Source: Prochlorococcus sp. AG-424-A03
GTDB taxonomy: Bacteria > Cyanobacteriota > Cyanobacteriia > PCC-6307 > Cyanobiaceae
Assembly: GCA_003213375.1 (NCBI GenBank)
Contig: QCNA01000005.1
Location: 1 to 51,025 of the forward strand
Reading direction: 5' to 3'
Length of the DNA: 51,025 bases
Shown: positions 42,712 through 51,025 of the stretch, piece by piece
How positions within the stretch are numbered: the first letter of the stretch is position 1
How the letters are laid out: each line of letters opens with the position of its first letter
Translations under genes and position numbers: made by a program
The notes under the pieces: model-generated
Database searches by the model: none
What the model was told of the DNA's origin: nothing
Seen by the model: only the letters and a program-made list of their open reading frames with translations

Positions 42712-43095
42712 TTGGAATTACGAACAAAAATTGTCTCAGCGGTATTAAGATCACTTAAGTTACCACCAAGGTTTCGTTTAAAAATGGTTAAAGAAGATCC
42801 AGTAAGACTTGAACTAAGTCTTACTCCTTCTTACGGTAAAAATCCAGTAATTGTTGGTATAGTTGAATCTTTAGACTTAGTCGCTCGAAGAGATAGAGAA
42901 GGTAGACTACCTAGAGATCTTCAAGGGACTTGGGACTGGACTGTAAGACATGGAAAAGTTAGTACTGGAGGTTGGAATCCTATGTTAAAAGAAGCATTGC
43001 AAACAATGTTTGATACAGGATTGCCAGCCATTGTATTTGAGGAGTTAACTGGAGATGAGTATCGACCTGTTGATGGTGTAAGACATGTTAAATAA
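42712..43095 (+). CDS. Conserved cyanobacterial hypothetical protein (127 aa)
   Basis: It encodes 127 residues from a TTG start; no in-frame ATG precedes the conserved part. The protein is basic and soluble, with LRSLKLPPRFRLKM, ARRDREGRLPRDLQGTWDWT and TGDEYRPVDGVRHVK. I recognise no enzymatic motif. The mix of conserved Trp, Arg and Gly suggests a folded domain. It follows the DUF2973-like gene and precedes an hli gene by 69 bases. Confidence 0.7.
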   Translation: MELRTKIVSAVLRSLKLPPRFRLKMVKEDPVRLELSLTPSYGKNPVIVGIVESLDLVARRDREGRLPRDLQGTWDWTVRHGKVSTGGWNPMLKEALQTMFDTGLPAIVFEELTGDEYRPVDGVRHVK

Positions 43096-43144
43096 ATAAT
43101 TAATTATTTATCATAAATTCTTCCTTAAAACGTTAAAATAATGT

Positions 43145-43159
43145 GATAGATAATCTATC
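43145..43159. promoter_or_regulatory. 15-base palindrome directly upstream of hli
   Basis: GATAGAT (43145-43151), A, ATCTATC (43153-43159) form a perfect inverted repeat with a 1-base centre. It ends 5 bases before the hli ATG at 43165. A TAAAAT that could be a -10 element lies at 43134-43139, so the palindrome would sit at the RNA 5' end. It could be an operator, an RNA hairpin covering the ribosome site, or chance. Confidence 0.45.
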
Positions 43160-43164
43160 TAATT

Positions 43165-43311
43165 ATGAATAATGACAATCAACCAAGATTTGGGTTCGTA
43201 AATTTCGCAGAAACTTGGAATGGCCGCATGGCAATGATGGGTATTTTGATTGGACTTGGGACTGAATTAATTACTGGACAGAGTATTCTTCGACAAATTG
43301 GAATAGGATAG
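43165..43311 (+). CDS. hli: High-light-inducible protein (minimal Hlip)
   Basis: It has an ATG start and encodes 48 residues, the minimal Hlip size. FAETWNGRMAMMGILIG contains the chlorophyll-binding E-x-x-N-G-R-x-A-M-x-G motif (E16, N19, R21), and one span runs to about residue 36. It acts in the thylakoid membrane as a dimer that binds chlorophyll and dissipates energy. The N-terminus (NNDNQPRFGFVNF) is short and polar. Confidence 0.95.
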   Translation: MNNDNQPRFGFVNFAETWNGRMAMMGILIGLGTELITGQSILRQIGIG

Positions 43312-43315
43312 TATT

Positions 43316-43657
43316 TTATTTAATTTCTTCAGCTTCCACTTCAATGGTACTTTCACTAGGCTTTTTATTTAATTGATTTTTCTTACTTATATTCTCTAAT
43401 TCTGCGCCACAATTCATGCAGGTTTCACTGAAACCTAATGATATTGCCCCACAATTACTGCATGTATTAATTTTAGATTTGTAAGAGTTAAAACCCATAA
43501 ACACTAAAACTAACAATAGCAGAGGAATTAAAAATAAAAGAAGTAGGATATTTCCAATAAAGCTAATGAAAAAGTTAAATCCAAATATTGGAATAACGAT
43601 AAGTATGATTAATGAGTAGGTAAGAAGATTTTTATTAGATTTTAGAAAATAGTTCAC
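43316..43657 (-). CDS. Membrane protein with a C-terminal zinc-ribbon-like motif
   Basis: It encodes 113 residues from GTG. About two hydrophobic segments (LLTYSLIILIVIPIFGFNF and the following FISFIGNILLLLFLIPLLLL) precede CSNCG and CMNCG, a CX2C-X12-CX2C zinc ribbon at the cytosolic side. The end is polar and acidic. No specific family is recognised. It is 11 bases after the YihY gene on the same strand. Confidence 0.7.
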   Translation of the reverse strand: MNYFLKSNKNLLTYSLIILIVIPIFGFNFFISFIGNILLLLFLIPLLLLVLVFMGFNSYKSKINTCSNCGAISLGFSETCMNCGAELENISKKNQLNKKPSESTIEVEAEEIK

Positions 43658-43668
43658 CTCAGTTATCC

Positions 43669-44583
43669 TTATCTATATTTTCTTTTTTTATTTACTAAAG
43701 TCATACTAGCAATTACTACGCTCCAACACTGTCCAAAATATAAAATCACTCCTAATAGCCATACCCACAAAGTAAGTACAAGAAAACCTCCAATAAAACC
43801 GTATGCTTGAAATCTTACTCCAAGTGAGAGAATACTTTTACTTACTGCTAGGTTCAAAGTGGTTAGGCCAATTCCAATAAGAAAAGATCCAGGTAAAAGT
43901 GGTTTCAATGGAACTTTTCTGCTGGGTAAAAGTGCTTGTAATAAGAGAGCCATTAAAGAAAAGCCAATTAGTGGTATTGCAAACTGACCAACTTGTAATA
44001 GCGGCAACTTTAATAATAAATCAGAAATAAGATTATTAGATTTTGAAAGATTTTCTAAAACGTTACTTGGGATCATCCTAAGATTTGCACTAATTTGATC
44101 TAGTACCATTAAAAAACCAATAAAGAATACTATTAAAAAGGCTTCAACTCTATTTCGGAGAAACTTTGAAGCTTGCACTCTCCAAGCAGCATTAACTTTT
44201 TTAGAAGGAATTTCGTCCTCCCAAAGCCTATCCGAACCTCTTTGAAGAGATAGATATGCATTTCCTGCAGTAAAAAGCAAAAACATAGCCCCAAGAATAC
44301 CTGCTCCAAAACCTTGATCTATCAAATTAAATAATGTTGTCTCAACCAACTCAACTACTGAAGGAGGTAAAAGCTGAGCAGCAATGGCAATTATTTGTTG
44401 ATCTAATCCTTCTTGTTTTCCTAGGAACCATGAAGCTATTGACAGAGAAATTAGAAGGATGGGAAAAAATGATTGAAGTGTGTAGTATGCAAATGCAGCG
44501 CTTAAATCAACACAATCAGATTTGCTCCATCGCTCACAAGCTCCCCACAAACTTTTCAGTATCCATGTAGAACTTCTTTGCAT
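43669..44583 (-). CDS. YihY/BrkB-family membrane protein
   Basis: It encodes 304 residues from ATG at 44583; a TTG at 44598 would add 5. The N-terminus holds SKSDCVDLSAAFAYYTLQSFFP, the family hallmark, followed by about six membrane spans. LWEDEIPSKK and GGFLVLTLWVWLLGVILYF are also typical. Members were once misnamed ribonuclease BN. They are inner-membrane proteins of unclear function, possibly transporters. Confidence 0.88.
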   Translation of the reverse strand: MQRSSTWILKSLWGACERWSKSDCVDLSAAFAYYTLQSFFPILLISLSIASWFLGKQEGLDQQIIAIAAQLLPPSVVELVETTLFNLIDQGFGAGILGAMFLLFTAGNAYLSLQRGSDRLWEDEIPSKKVNAAWRVQASKFLRNRVEAFLIVFFIGFLMVLDQISANLRMIPSNVLENLSKSNNLISDLLLKLPLLQVGQFAIPLIGFSLMALLLQALLPSRKVPLKPLLPGSFLIGIGLTTLNLAVSKSILSLGVRFQAYGFIGGFLVLTLWVWLLGVILYFGQCWSVVIASMTLVNKKRKYR

Positions 44584-44674
44584 ATTTATTTTCTTCAAAT
44601 ATTTTATTTATTTACTTAATTTTTATTGTATCTAATTAAGAAATTTTTCAAGCAATTTTTTATTTATGATGCAA

Positions 44675-45475
44675 CTATTTTTCTAATAGTAAATTGCCCC
44701 ATGGCTTTAAAATTTCAAATTTTTCTATAGATCTACAAGCAATTAATGGAAAATTAACATCGCTCAAGTCTTCTCCTGAAACTAAATTTAAAGGATCTGT
44801 TTCTAACCACTCTAAAGAACAATTGAGTTCTTCTAAGAGCAGCCAGGCTGCTGCAATATCCCATATCTTAGGGGTTGATTCTATTGCTCCGAAAGTTTGT
44901 CCCATCGCTACGCTTGTAAGATTTAAACTCGACACCCCTAAGAGTCTGATTTTGCCAGGAAATACTGAGTTTGGTTTTTTTTGTAAAATTTTTATTGATC
45001 TACTACATAAAGAAATACATTCACTTTGACGATTATTTTGGCAAGGATCTATTTTCTTGTTATTTAACCAAACCCCTTTCCCTTTAATGGATACAAACTT
45101 TTTTTTCAATGTAGGAATTATTAAAAAAGAAGATTGTGGTTTACCATCAACGAACCTTGCTACAGATATAGACCAGTAAGGAATACCGGCAGCAAAATTT
45201 GTTGTCCCATCTAGTGGATCGACCACCCAGTAAGCTTTTGAATTTGGAATTAACTTTTGACCTTCTTCACTAAGGACGCCTTCACCTGGAGCTATTGAAG
45301 CTAAGCCATCTACGATTGTTTTGTCACTCCATAAATCACAACTTGTTAATAATGATCCATCTGCTTTATTGCTGGCGCTAATATTTCCAAAATCTTTTGT
45401 TTGACGTTGACTAACCAATTCAAATAAAGAATCTAATTCACGTAGTTGCTCATTAGTTAAATTTGGTGGATTCAT
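44675..45475 (-). CDS. Inositol monophosphatase-family phosphatase
   Basis: It encodes 266 residues from ATG at 45475; a TTG at 45490 inside the preceding gene is less likely. The metal-binding motif reads WVVDPLDGTTNFAAG and the second, IWDIAAAWLLLEE, is the usual end motif. SEEGQ supplies the Glu ligand. These enzymes hydrolyse inositol phosphates, histidinol phosphate, 3'-phosphoadenosine phosphate or fructose bisphosphate with Mg2+. The exact substrate is unknown. It starts 2 bases after the stop of the TolC-type gene. Confidence 0.87.
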   Translation of the reverse strand: MNPPNLTNEQLRELDSLFELVSQRQTKDFGNISASNKADGSLLTSCDLWSDKTIVDGLASIAPGEGVLSEEGQKLIPNSKAYWVVDPLDGTTNFAAGIPYWSISVARFVDGKPQSSFLIIPTLKKKFVSIKGKGVWLNNKKIDPCQNNRQSECISLCSRSIKILQKKPNSVFPGKIRLLGVSSLNLTSVAMGQTFGAIESTPKIWDIAAAWLLLEELNCSLEWLETDPLNLVSGEDLSDVNFPLIACRSIEKFEILKPWGNLLLEK

Positions 45476-45477
45476 GT

Positions 45478-46905
45478 TTATAAATTGCAAATAGATTCTG
45501 TATCTTTAATTTTAGTATTATTACTACCCAAACAATTTTTACTTTTATCAAGGAAAGTTAATCTTTCTAATTCATCTATATTCAGATTGTAATTATATAT
45601 TGCATTAATATTTTTTGATTTTGCATTACTTAATTCACTTTGCCTAACAAGAACATCTTTTAGAGTTGATATTCCGACATCATATCTAAGTCTGGAAAGC
45701 CTTACGGACTCTTTGCTAGATTCAATTTCTTTAAGAGTAGAGATAATTTTTTCTTCATTTAATTTAAGATTTAAATAGGCTTTACTAATACTTGTGGTTA
45801 AAACATTTTTTAGATTTTCATAAGCATATTTTTCGGATTCTGCATCTGCTCTTTTTGATTTGTAGGAGTTCTTATTTTGTCCGCCATCAAAAATGCTCCA
45901 TGCAAAATTTAGACTAATAGTATTTGTATAATTAGATCCAGATTGTGCAGAGTCGATATTAGTTGCAAGAGAGTCCCCCTTTGAAAATGTGCTAGATAAT
46001 GAATTACTGATATAGATATTTGGCTTATTTTGAGCTAAAAAGCTCTCTGCCTGGCTCTTTTTGATTGATTTTTGAAGAATAAGGTTTTTTAAGGAAAGAT
46101 TTTTATCCAAACCCTCGTTAATATTCATATTCAATTTATTATTCCAAAACCCTATAAGATTTTGCTCTTTATTAGTTTCGAAATCTCCCTTAACATTAAG
46201 AATCTCTTTCAGAGAAATTTTATTAATTTCATGTTCTATTTTCTTTTCATTAAGTGATTGTTGATCTCGAGATAATTGAGCTTCTGCTTCAAGAACTTCA
46301 AATTTTGTACCAATTCCAGCATCTAGCTTCGCTTTAGCATTTTCTAAACTTGTAATTGATAAATCAAGTGTGAATTTTTTATTTTGAATATCTTGATATG
46401 ACTTTTTGTATTTGTGATATCTGATTCTTGCTTCTTGAATTAAATCTTTTTTCTTAATCTCATAATTATTTTCTGCAATTTTGTAATTTGTTTTGGCAAT
46501 TTTAATTTCAGATCCTCTTAGTGGGGCAATTACATCCCATTTAATATTCAGGGAGGTATTAGCAGTAAATTGTGATGTTTTTAAAGTAGGTGAATTGCTA
46601 TTGTACTTTTTACCTACGACATATTTTGGTAACCCATTGGCTTGAAAATTTAAGGATGGGTATCTTTTGGCAATTTGACTGGAAAGATTAAAGCTTGCAG
46701 AGGCGACTAGGTTTTGTAATGATTTTAATTCTTGATTATTTAATACAAGTTTTTCTATTTCTTGATAATCAACAAAAGTAATATTTGATTTTTCTTCTAA
46801 AACATTATCAATGTAATTTTTTATTTCGCTCGATAGAACATTAAAGGTATTCATACTTAGAGTAAGCGGAAATAGTAAGAAAGGATTTATAACTCTTCTA
46901 AGCAT
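45478..46905 (-). CDS. TolC-type outer-membrane efflux protein
   Basis: It encodes 475 residues with an N-terminal signal peptide (RRVINPFLLFPLTLSM). Two similar long helical-hairpin and strand repeats follow (LDAGIGTKFEVLEAEAQLSRD and LRYDVGISTLKDVLVRQSELS), the TolC repeat motif. NTISLNFAWSIFDGGQNK marks a beta strand of the barrel. TolC trimers span the outer membrane and periplasm for type I secretion and drug efflux. No inner-membrane partner is in the window. Confidence 0.9.
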   Translation of the reverse strand: MLRRVINPFLLFPLTLSMNTFNVLSSEIKNYIDNVLEEKSNITFVDYQEIEKLVLNNQELKSLQNLVASASFNLSSQIAKRYPSLNFQANGLPKYVVGKKYNSNSPTLKTSQFTANTSLNIKWDVIAPLRGSEIKIAKTNYKIAENNYEIKKKDLIQEARIRYHKYKKSYQDIQNKKFTLDLSITSLENAKAKLDAGIGTKFEVLEAEAQLSRDQQSLNEKKIEHEINKISLKEILNVKGDFETNKEQNLIGFWNNKLNMNINEGLDKNLSLKNLILQKSIKKSQAESFLAQNKPNIYISNSLSSTFSKGDSLATNIDSAQSGSNYTNTISLNFAWSIFDGGQNKNSYKSKRADAESEKYAYENLKNVLTTSISKAYLNLKLNEEKIISTLKEIESSKESVRLSRLRYDVGISTLKDVLVRQSELSNAKSKNINAIYNYNLNIDELERLTFLDKSKNCLGSNNTKIKDTESICNL

Positions 46906-46930
46906 GTTTTATATTTTTGAAAATATTCGA

Positions 46931-48310
46931 TTAACTAATCAAAGTATTAATAATATCATTTGAATCATCAAGAACGTGAATTTTAGTATTTATTTGATTC
47001 TCAACTTCTTGAATATTTTTATCATCTAAAAATAAATCAGTATTAATTTTTAGCATAATAGATGGTATGTAAACAGCTTCTCCTAAATCCTTATTTTTCA
47101 GCCCGTATATTAGATCTTCTCCAGTAAGAAGACCTGTAACAACTTGATCTTGACCCCAATAAATACTTGGCAAACCATATAAATTTATTGTTAGTCCATT
47201 GATTAAGTTTAATTTTTTAACTGTAGGAATTAGAGCTTCATAAACTAATTTACCAACAATCCAACTAACTTTTTTTGGCTTTTTTACTTTTTGGGGTAGG
47301 TTTTGAGTCTTCTCTCTTAATGCTTCTAGAAAGTTTCTAATAGTTCCAACTCCATTAGATTCTTGTGGCATATTTTCGTAGGTTTTGTAACTAGGTAAAT
47401 TTGCACCAGCAATTAAATACCATTCGTCTGCTAGCCAACAAAAACGAGTCCCAAGAGTAGTTTGTAGAGAGGCTTGAATTCTCTCTACTTGTTTAATAGT
47501 TTTTTTTGCGTATTCTGGGCTGATTGATTTCAATCCATCATTTTCAGGTCTAAATTTTGTAAGTCCTACAGGAACTATTGCAACTGAAAGTACTGTTTGA
47601 AAAGTTTTTTTGTAGAATTCAGCAAGTTCCAAAATTGATTTCTCAAGAATATCCCCATCGTTTATATCTGGACAAACAACAATTTGAGCATGTATTTGAA
47701 TAGAGTTTTTTTCAAACCACGAAATTTGATCAAGTATCATTCCTGCTTTTTTATTTTTTAATAATTTTTCTCTTGTAGCGGGATCAGTAGCATGAACTGA
47801 AATAAAAAGTGGGGATAGTTTTTGCATAGCAATTCTTTCCCAGTCTTCTTTTTTTAAATTCGTAAGAGTTAAATAAGAGCCATATAGGAAACTTAATCTA
47901 TAATCATCATCTTTTATATATAGGCTTTTTCTTTTACCACTTGGCTGTTGATCAATAAAACAAAATGGACATCTGTTATTGCATTGCTTGATTGAATCAA
48001 ATAATGCATCTTTAAAATTTATACCTAAATTAACGTCTTGATCTTTTTCAATATTTATATTGTGAATCTCATTATTTTTATCTAAAACTGATATGTCTAA
48101 AATTTCTTCACTAATCAGAATCTGATAATCAATTAAATCTCTTGGTTTTTTCCCATTAATACTAATAATTGAATCACCTGATTCAAATCCTATTTCTTCA
48201 GCAATAGAATTAGCTTCAATACTTTCAATTTCTGCAGGGTTTATTTTATAAGTAATATTAGGAACCAAAAGATCAATGGGATTTTCCGTGTAATTAATTT
48301 CTTGCCACAC
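46931..48310 (-). CDS. DUF512-family radical SAM protein with PDZ-like N-terminus
   Basis: It encodes 459 residues from GTG. A PDZ-like region (ANSIAEEIGFESGDSIISING, about 33-53) precedes the radical SAM core with CNNRCPFC (C110, C114, C117), spaced CX3CX2C. DDDYRLSFLYGSYLTLTN is conserved in the family. A C-terminal DUF512 part follows (about 290-420). Such proteins are cytosolic Fe-S oxidoreductases of unknown product; several bacteria carry one copy. It is the first of the minus-strand run toward YihY. Confidence 0.88.
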   Translation of the reverse strand: MWQEINYTENPIDLLVPNITYKINPAEIESIEANSIAEEIGFESGDSIISINGKKPRDLIDYQILISEEILDISVLDKNNEIHNINIEKDQDVNLGINFKDALFDSIKQCNNRCPFCFIDQQPSGKRKSLYIKDDDYRLSFLYGSYLTLTNLKKEDWERIAMQKLSPLFISVHATDPATREKLLKNKKAGMILDQISWFEKNSIQIHAQIVVCPDINDGDILEKSILELAEFYKKTFQTVLSVAIVPVGLTKFRPENDGLKSISPEYAKKTIKQVERIQASLQTTLGTRFCWLADEWYLIAGANLPSYKTYENMPQESNGVGTIRNFLEALREKTQNLPQKVKKPKKVSWIVGKLVYEALIPTVKKLNLINGLTINLYGLPSIYWGQDQVVTGLLTGEDLIYGLKNKDLGEAVYIPSIMLKINTDLFLDDKNIQEVENQINTKIHVLDDSNDIINTLIS

Positions 48311-48356
48311 AATTTAAGGCCAAATACTCTTATTTATATTTATTCTAAACTTATAT

Positions 48357-48470
48357 ATGTCTCAAAGTGTATTAAATACTTTTAAAAAACTAAATATAGG
48401 TGTGCAATTATGGGCCTTTTATTTATTAAAATATGGCATTCGCAGTTTTCTAAAACACGATTTAGATTAA
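48357..48470 (+). CDS. Very short hypothetical protein (37 aa)
   Basis: It has an ATG start and encodes 37 residues: a basic N-terminus MSQSVLNTFKKLN, a mildly hydrophobic centre VQLWAFYLLKYG and the tail IRSFLKHDLD. It lies 18 bases before the DUF3120 gene on the same strand and may lead that transcript. I recognise no family. The pattern could be a small membrane-associated helix. Confidence 0.45.
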   Translation: MSQSVLNTFKKLNIGVQLWAFYLLKYGIRSFLKHDLD

Positions 48471-48488
48471 TTAAAATAACTTTTTTCA

Positions 48489-49256
48489 TTGAAAGAATTA
48501 ATTACAAAAAATTTAGAAGTAAAAGATAAATTCAACTATGAATCCCATAAGACAGTTGATTCATACGAAAATAGTTTTTTATCAAATCCTATATCTTTAA
48601 GATTGTGGTCTTCTTTTTTTGTAATTTTACCTATTTTTGTTCAAGCCCCTTGGGTTAGATTAGAACCAATAAGTGCTCTTTGTTTTACTTTTTTTATTGT
48701 CGCAGTGGCAATTTTTTTGAATCAGAAAGGATCCAATAAGTGGTTTATTGTTAGTTCCTTATTAATTGGTATATCAGGTAGTTGGCTTGGTGGATGTTTG
48801 TTCTGGGGATGGTTAAGCCCATTTCCTATATTACACATACCTGTTGAAGCTGTAGTTCTCCCATTAGCTTTAATTGGCTTTGGTACTAATTGGAAAATAG
48901 GTTCAAGTTTTTATATCTCTTCTTTATTTGGAACCGCAGTTACCGACATTACAATATTTTTAATCGGAATCATGGATCAATGGAGGCAAGTAATTACTGC
49001 AGATTCTGAAAATGCACCGATGATTCTTCAAAAAACTTCAGAGAGTCTTATTCAAATAAAATCATTATCTATTATCGTTTTTTTTGCTCTTATACTTTGG
49101 TTTATTTCAAAAGAAATTTTAGATTCTGGCACAATTAATACTACTAGTGGTAAAGCACTCTTAGTTTCTGGTTACGTAATTCAAACGACATTAATTGTTG
49201 ATGGTATTTTTATTGTTTTAGCAATACTGCAACCAACTTTTAGTGGATTGGTTTAA
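48489..49256 (+). CDS. DUF3120-family membrane protein
   Basis: It encodes 255 residues from TTG. About six hydrophobic spans follow a polar N-terminus of 30 residues. PWVRLEPISALCFTFF, LGGCLFWGWLSPFPILHIPVEAV and LIGFGTNWKIGSSFYIS match the DUF3120 pattern, which is restricted to cyanobacteria. The function is unknown. Its TAA overlaps the nadB ATG by one base, so translation is coupled to nadB. Confidence 0.8.
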   Translation: MKELITKNLEVKDKFNYESHKTVDSYENSFLSNPISLRLWSSFFVILPIFVQAPWVRLEPISALCFTFFIVAVAIFLNQKGSNKWFIVSSLLIGISGSWLGGCLFWGWLSPFPILHIPVEAVVLPLALIGFGTNWKIGSSFYISSLFGTAVTDITIFLIGIMDQWRQVITADSENAPMILQKTSESLIQIKSLSIIVFFALILWFISKEILDSGTINTTSGKALLVSGYVIQTTLIVDGIFIVLAILQPTFSGLV

Positions 49257-50923
49257 TGTTAAGGCCTCCATTTTCGCAAGAACCCATACCAATAAATAAT
49301 TGGGATGTAATCGTTATAGGTGCTGGAGCTGCTGGCCTTATGACTTGTCTTGAATTACCCGCAAATTTAAAAGTGCTTCTTTTAAATAGAAATACTAGTA
49401 AGGTATCTTCCAGTAGATGGGCTCAAGGAGGAATTGCATCTGTTGTTAGAAAAGATGATTCATTTGATCTTCATGCTGAGGATACTTTAAAAGCAGGTGA
49501 TGGACTATGTGATTTTCAAGCTGTAGAAATGCTAGTTAAAGAAGCTCCAGGTTGTGTAGAAAGGTTGCAGAATTTAGGGATGATTTTTGATCAAAGTTCT
49601 GATCAACTAGCTACTACCTTGGAAGCAGCCCATTCACGAAGAAGAGTCTTACATGTTAAAGATCGTACTGGAAGAGCATTAGTTGAAGTTCTAGAAGATC
49701 ATATTGAGAATCAAAAAAATATTCTTCACTGCAGGGGTGTAAGAGTAACTGAACTTCTCATTGAAAATAAAGAATGTAGAGGAGTTCAGGTTCTTGATGG
49801 AGCAAATTTATATTGGATTAAATCTAGAGCTGTTGTTTTGGCTACAGGTGGGGGTGGGCACTTATTTACAAATACAACAAATCCTGCTCAATCCTCTGGT
49901 GAAGGGATTGCTCTTGCATGGAAAGCAGGAGCTGCTATCGAAGATTTAGAGTTCGTGCAATTTCATCCAACAGCTTTAAAATTTTATGGTGCACCTTGCT
50001 TCTTAATATCTGAGGCACTTAGAGGGGAAGGAGCGATTTTAGTTGATAAAAATGGTGAAAGTCCCGTTAAAAATCTTGAAAATCGTGATTTAGCTACTAG
50101 AGATCAGGTAAGTAGAGCAATTATGAAAAATATGCATGATAATAATATAGACCATGTTGGCTTAGATCTTCGGTATATTAACCCAGAAAAAATTGTAGAG
50201 CGCTTCCCCACGATCTTAAGTCGATGTAATGATTATGGCGTTAATCCTTTAAATGAGGTTATTCCCGTAGCTCCTGCAGCTCATTACTGGATGGGAGGTG
50301 TTAAAACTGATCTAAATGCATCTTCAACAAGAAAAGGATTATATGCCGTTGGAGAAGTTGCTTCTACAGGCGTGCATGGTGCTAATAGACTGGCAAGTAA
50401 TTCACTGATGGAGTGTCTTGTTTTCGCAAGAAAAATGTCTTCAATTGTTTTGAATGACCTTTCTAAATTTGAAAAATTTGATAGATCTTTTCAAAAGTTT
50501 GATATTGAAGATCCTAAAGAAGATCAAATTTCTATAATTGCTGAAAAAATTGATGAACTAAGAAAACTATGTTGGTTAAATTTAGGTGTATCTCGAAATA
50601 GGGTAAATATGAGTAAATTTTTAAATTTCATTCAAAATGATGTAGATAAATTAAATAAAAATGATTTACTAAAAAGTCTTGAAAAAATAAAATTTGATCA
50701 AAAAATAAAACTTAGTGAACGCAATAGAAGAGCATTAAATCTTTTACTTGATTTAAAGAATAGACAAATAACCACCATAACTTTATTAAAAGCTTGTCTA
50801 TTTAGAGAGGAAAGTAGAGGAGGGCATTATAGAGATGATTTCCCAGATAAGGATAAAAATTGGGAATGCCATACTAGACAACAGTTAGATCAAAAAATTC
50901 AAAAAAGATTTATTAAAAATTAA
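49256..50923 (+). CDS. nadB: L-aspartate oxidase NadB
   Basis: It encodes 555 residues. FAD site GAGAAG is at 22-27. SSRWAQGGIA, RRVLHVKDRTGRALVEVL, QFHPTAL and GVHGANRLASNSLMECLVF are the conserved blocks of the L-aspartate oxidase and succinate dehydrogenase flavoprotein family, with the aspartate-specific pattern. NadB oxidises aspartate to iminoaspartate in the first step of NAD synthesis. The extended C-terminus (about 440-555) is typical of NadB. Its end overlaps the convergent VKOR gene by 11 bases. Confidence 0.95.
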   Translation: MLRPPFSQEPIPINNWDVIVIGAGAAGLMTCLELPANLKVLLLNRNTSKVSSSRWAQGGIASVVRKDDSFDLHAEDTLKAGDGLCDFQAVEMLVKEAPGCVERLQNLGMIFDQSSDQLATTLEAAHSRRRVLHVKDRTGRALVEVLEDHIENQKNILHCRGVRVTELLIENKECRGVQVLDGANLYWIKSRAVVLATGGGGHLFTNTTNPAQSSGEGIALAWKAGAAIEDLEFVQFHPTALKFYGAPCFLISEALRGEGAILVDKNGESPVKNLENRDLATRDQVSRAIMKNMHDNNIDHVGLDLRYINPEKIVERFPTILSRCNDYGVNPLNEVIPVAPAAHYWMGGVKTDLNASSTRKGLYAVGEVASTGVHGANRLASNSLMECLVFARKMSSIVLNDLSKFEKFDRSFQKFDIEDPKEDQISIIAEKIDELRKLCWLNLGVSRNRVNMSKFLNFIQNDVDKLNKNDLLKSLEKIKFDQKIKLSERNRRALNLLLDLKNRQITTITLLKACLFREESRGGHYRDDFPDKDKNWECHTRQQLDQKIQKRFIKN

Positions 50924-51025
50924 GATCTCCCTGATAGTCGGTTTTTGTTGCTAATTCATTTAAGTCACGAGTACCACTAATAATTTCTCCATATATTTCC
51001 CAAGAAGGAAATCCACTTATTCCTT
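50913..51025 (-). CDS. VKOR-family protein, C-terminal end (partial)
   Basis: Only the last 37 residues are inside the window. They read GISGFPSWEIYGEIISGTRD then LNELATKTDYQGDLNF. The SGFPSWEI-x-G pattern followed by SGTR/Q-x-L-x-E-L-A is the thioredoxin-like C-terminal domain of bacterial VKOR homologues, where GI-x-GFP-S-W contains the cis-proline loop. Such proteins drive disulfide formation at the membrane using quinone. The membrane and CXXC parts lie beyond the right edge. Confidence 0.75.
   Translation of the reverse strand, partial: GISGFPSWEIYGEIISGTRDLNELATKTDYQGDLNF

Noticed and set aside
1-51025. CRISPR array, insertion sequence or integrated element
   Set aside because: No regularly spaced repeats of 24-40 bases, no transposase or integrase, and no tRNA-adjacent direct repeat were seen.

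Overview
The window is AT-rich (about 30% GC by eye, not counted) and gene-dense. It looks like chromosomal core genome of a high-light-adapted Prochlorococcus. The evidence is psbX, ycf66, two high-light-inducible (hli) genes, the sufBCDS order, a NAD biosynthesis gene next to a VKOR-type gene, many 37-60 residue proteins shared by marine picocyanobacteria, and above all a circularly permuted tmRNA gene whose tag reads ANKIVSFSRQTAPVAA. I see no transposase, integrase, phage module, CRISPR array or rRNA operon. Start codons are often GTG or TTG, and intergenic gaps are short.

Layout. 1-1020: the end of argJ, then an orphan ParA-type ATPase and an overlapping small membrane protein on the minus strand. 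1169-5506: an aldo/keto reductase, the permuted tmRNA, a THUMP-domain RNA methyltransferase, a coupled pair of small membrane proteins and a LigD-phosphoesterase-like protein. 5583-10259: smc followed by a PRC-barrel protein with an acidic tail. 10263-15128: an LpxB-like glycosyltransferase directly behind a tRNA-Leu whose anticodon reads AAG, then accC, a YggT protein, psbX, ycf66 and an hli gene. 15137-20441: a BacA/SbmA-type ABC transporter, a HIT protein, peptide deformylase and an S9 peptidase. 20438-26985: sufS-sufD-sufC-sufB (minus strand) with no sufR beside them, plus a DUF4912 protein. 26998-33998: phosphoglucomutase, RarA, a phosphopantetheinyl transferase and PrxQ/Bcp with touching divergent starts, CoaX, a PAPS-type CysH and a type II NADH dehydrogenase. 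34048-37987: an SLC13-type permease with RCK_C domains followed by a TrkH/TrkA-type cation transporter. 37994-39171: a small cluster of uncharacterised proteins opposite a ribbon-helix-helix regulator. 39244-51025: an ABC-F protein, a twin-CX3C microprotein, HtrA, small cyanobacterial proteins, a second hli gene, YihY/BrkB, an IMPase-family protein, a TolC-type protein, a DUF512 radical SAM protein, DUF3120-nadB and the end of a VKOR gene.

How the genes fit together. Most are housekeeping: arginine, fatty acid, coenzyme A, NAD and Fe-S cluster synthesis, sulfate reduction, chromosome organisation, ribosome rescue, photoprotection and ion homeostasis. The parts least explained by known biology are the RHH-controlled small-protein cluster near 38-39 kb (with a Nif11-like 76-mer), the twin-CX3C 47-mer at 40981, the ParA/membrane-protein overlapping pair, and the A34 tRNA-Leu. 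Nothing here is proof of a new system. Those are the best leads.
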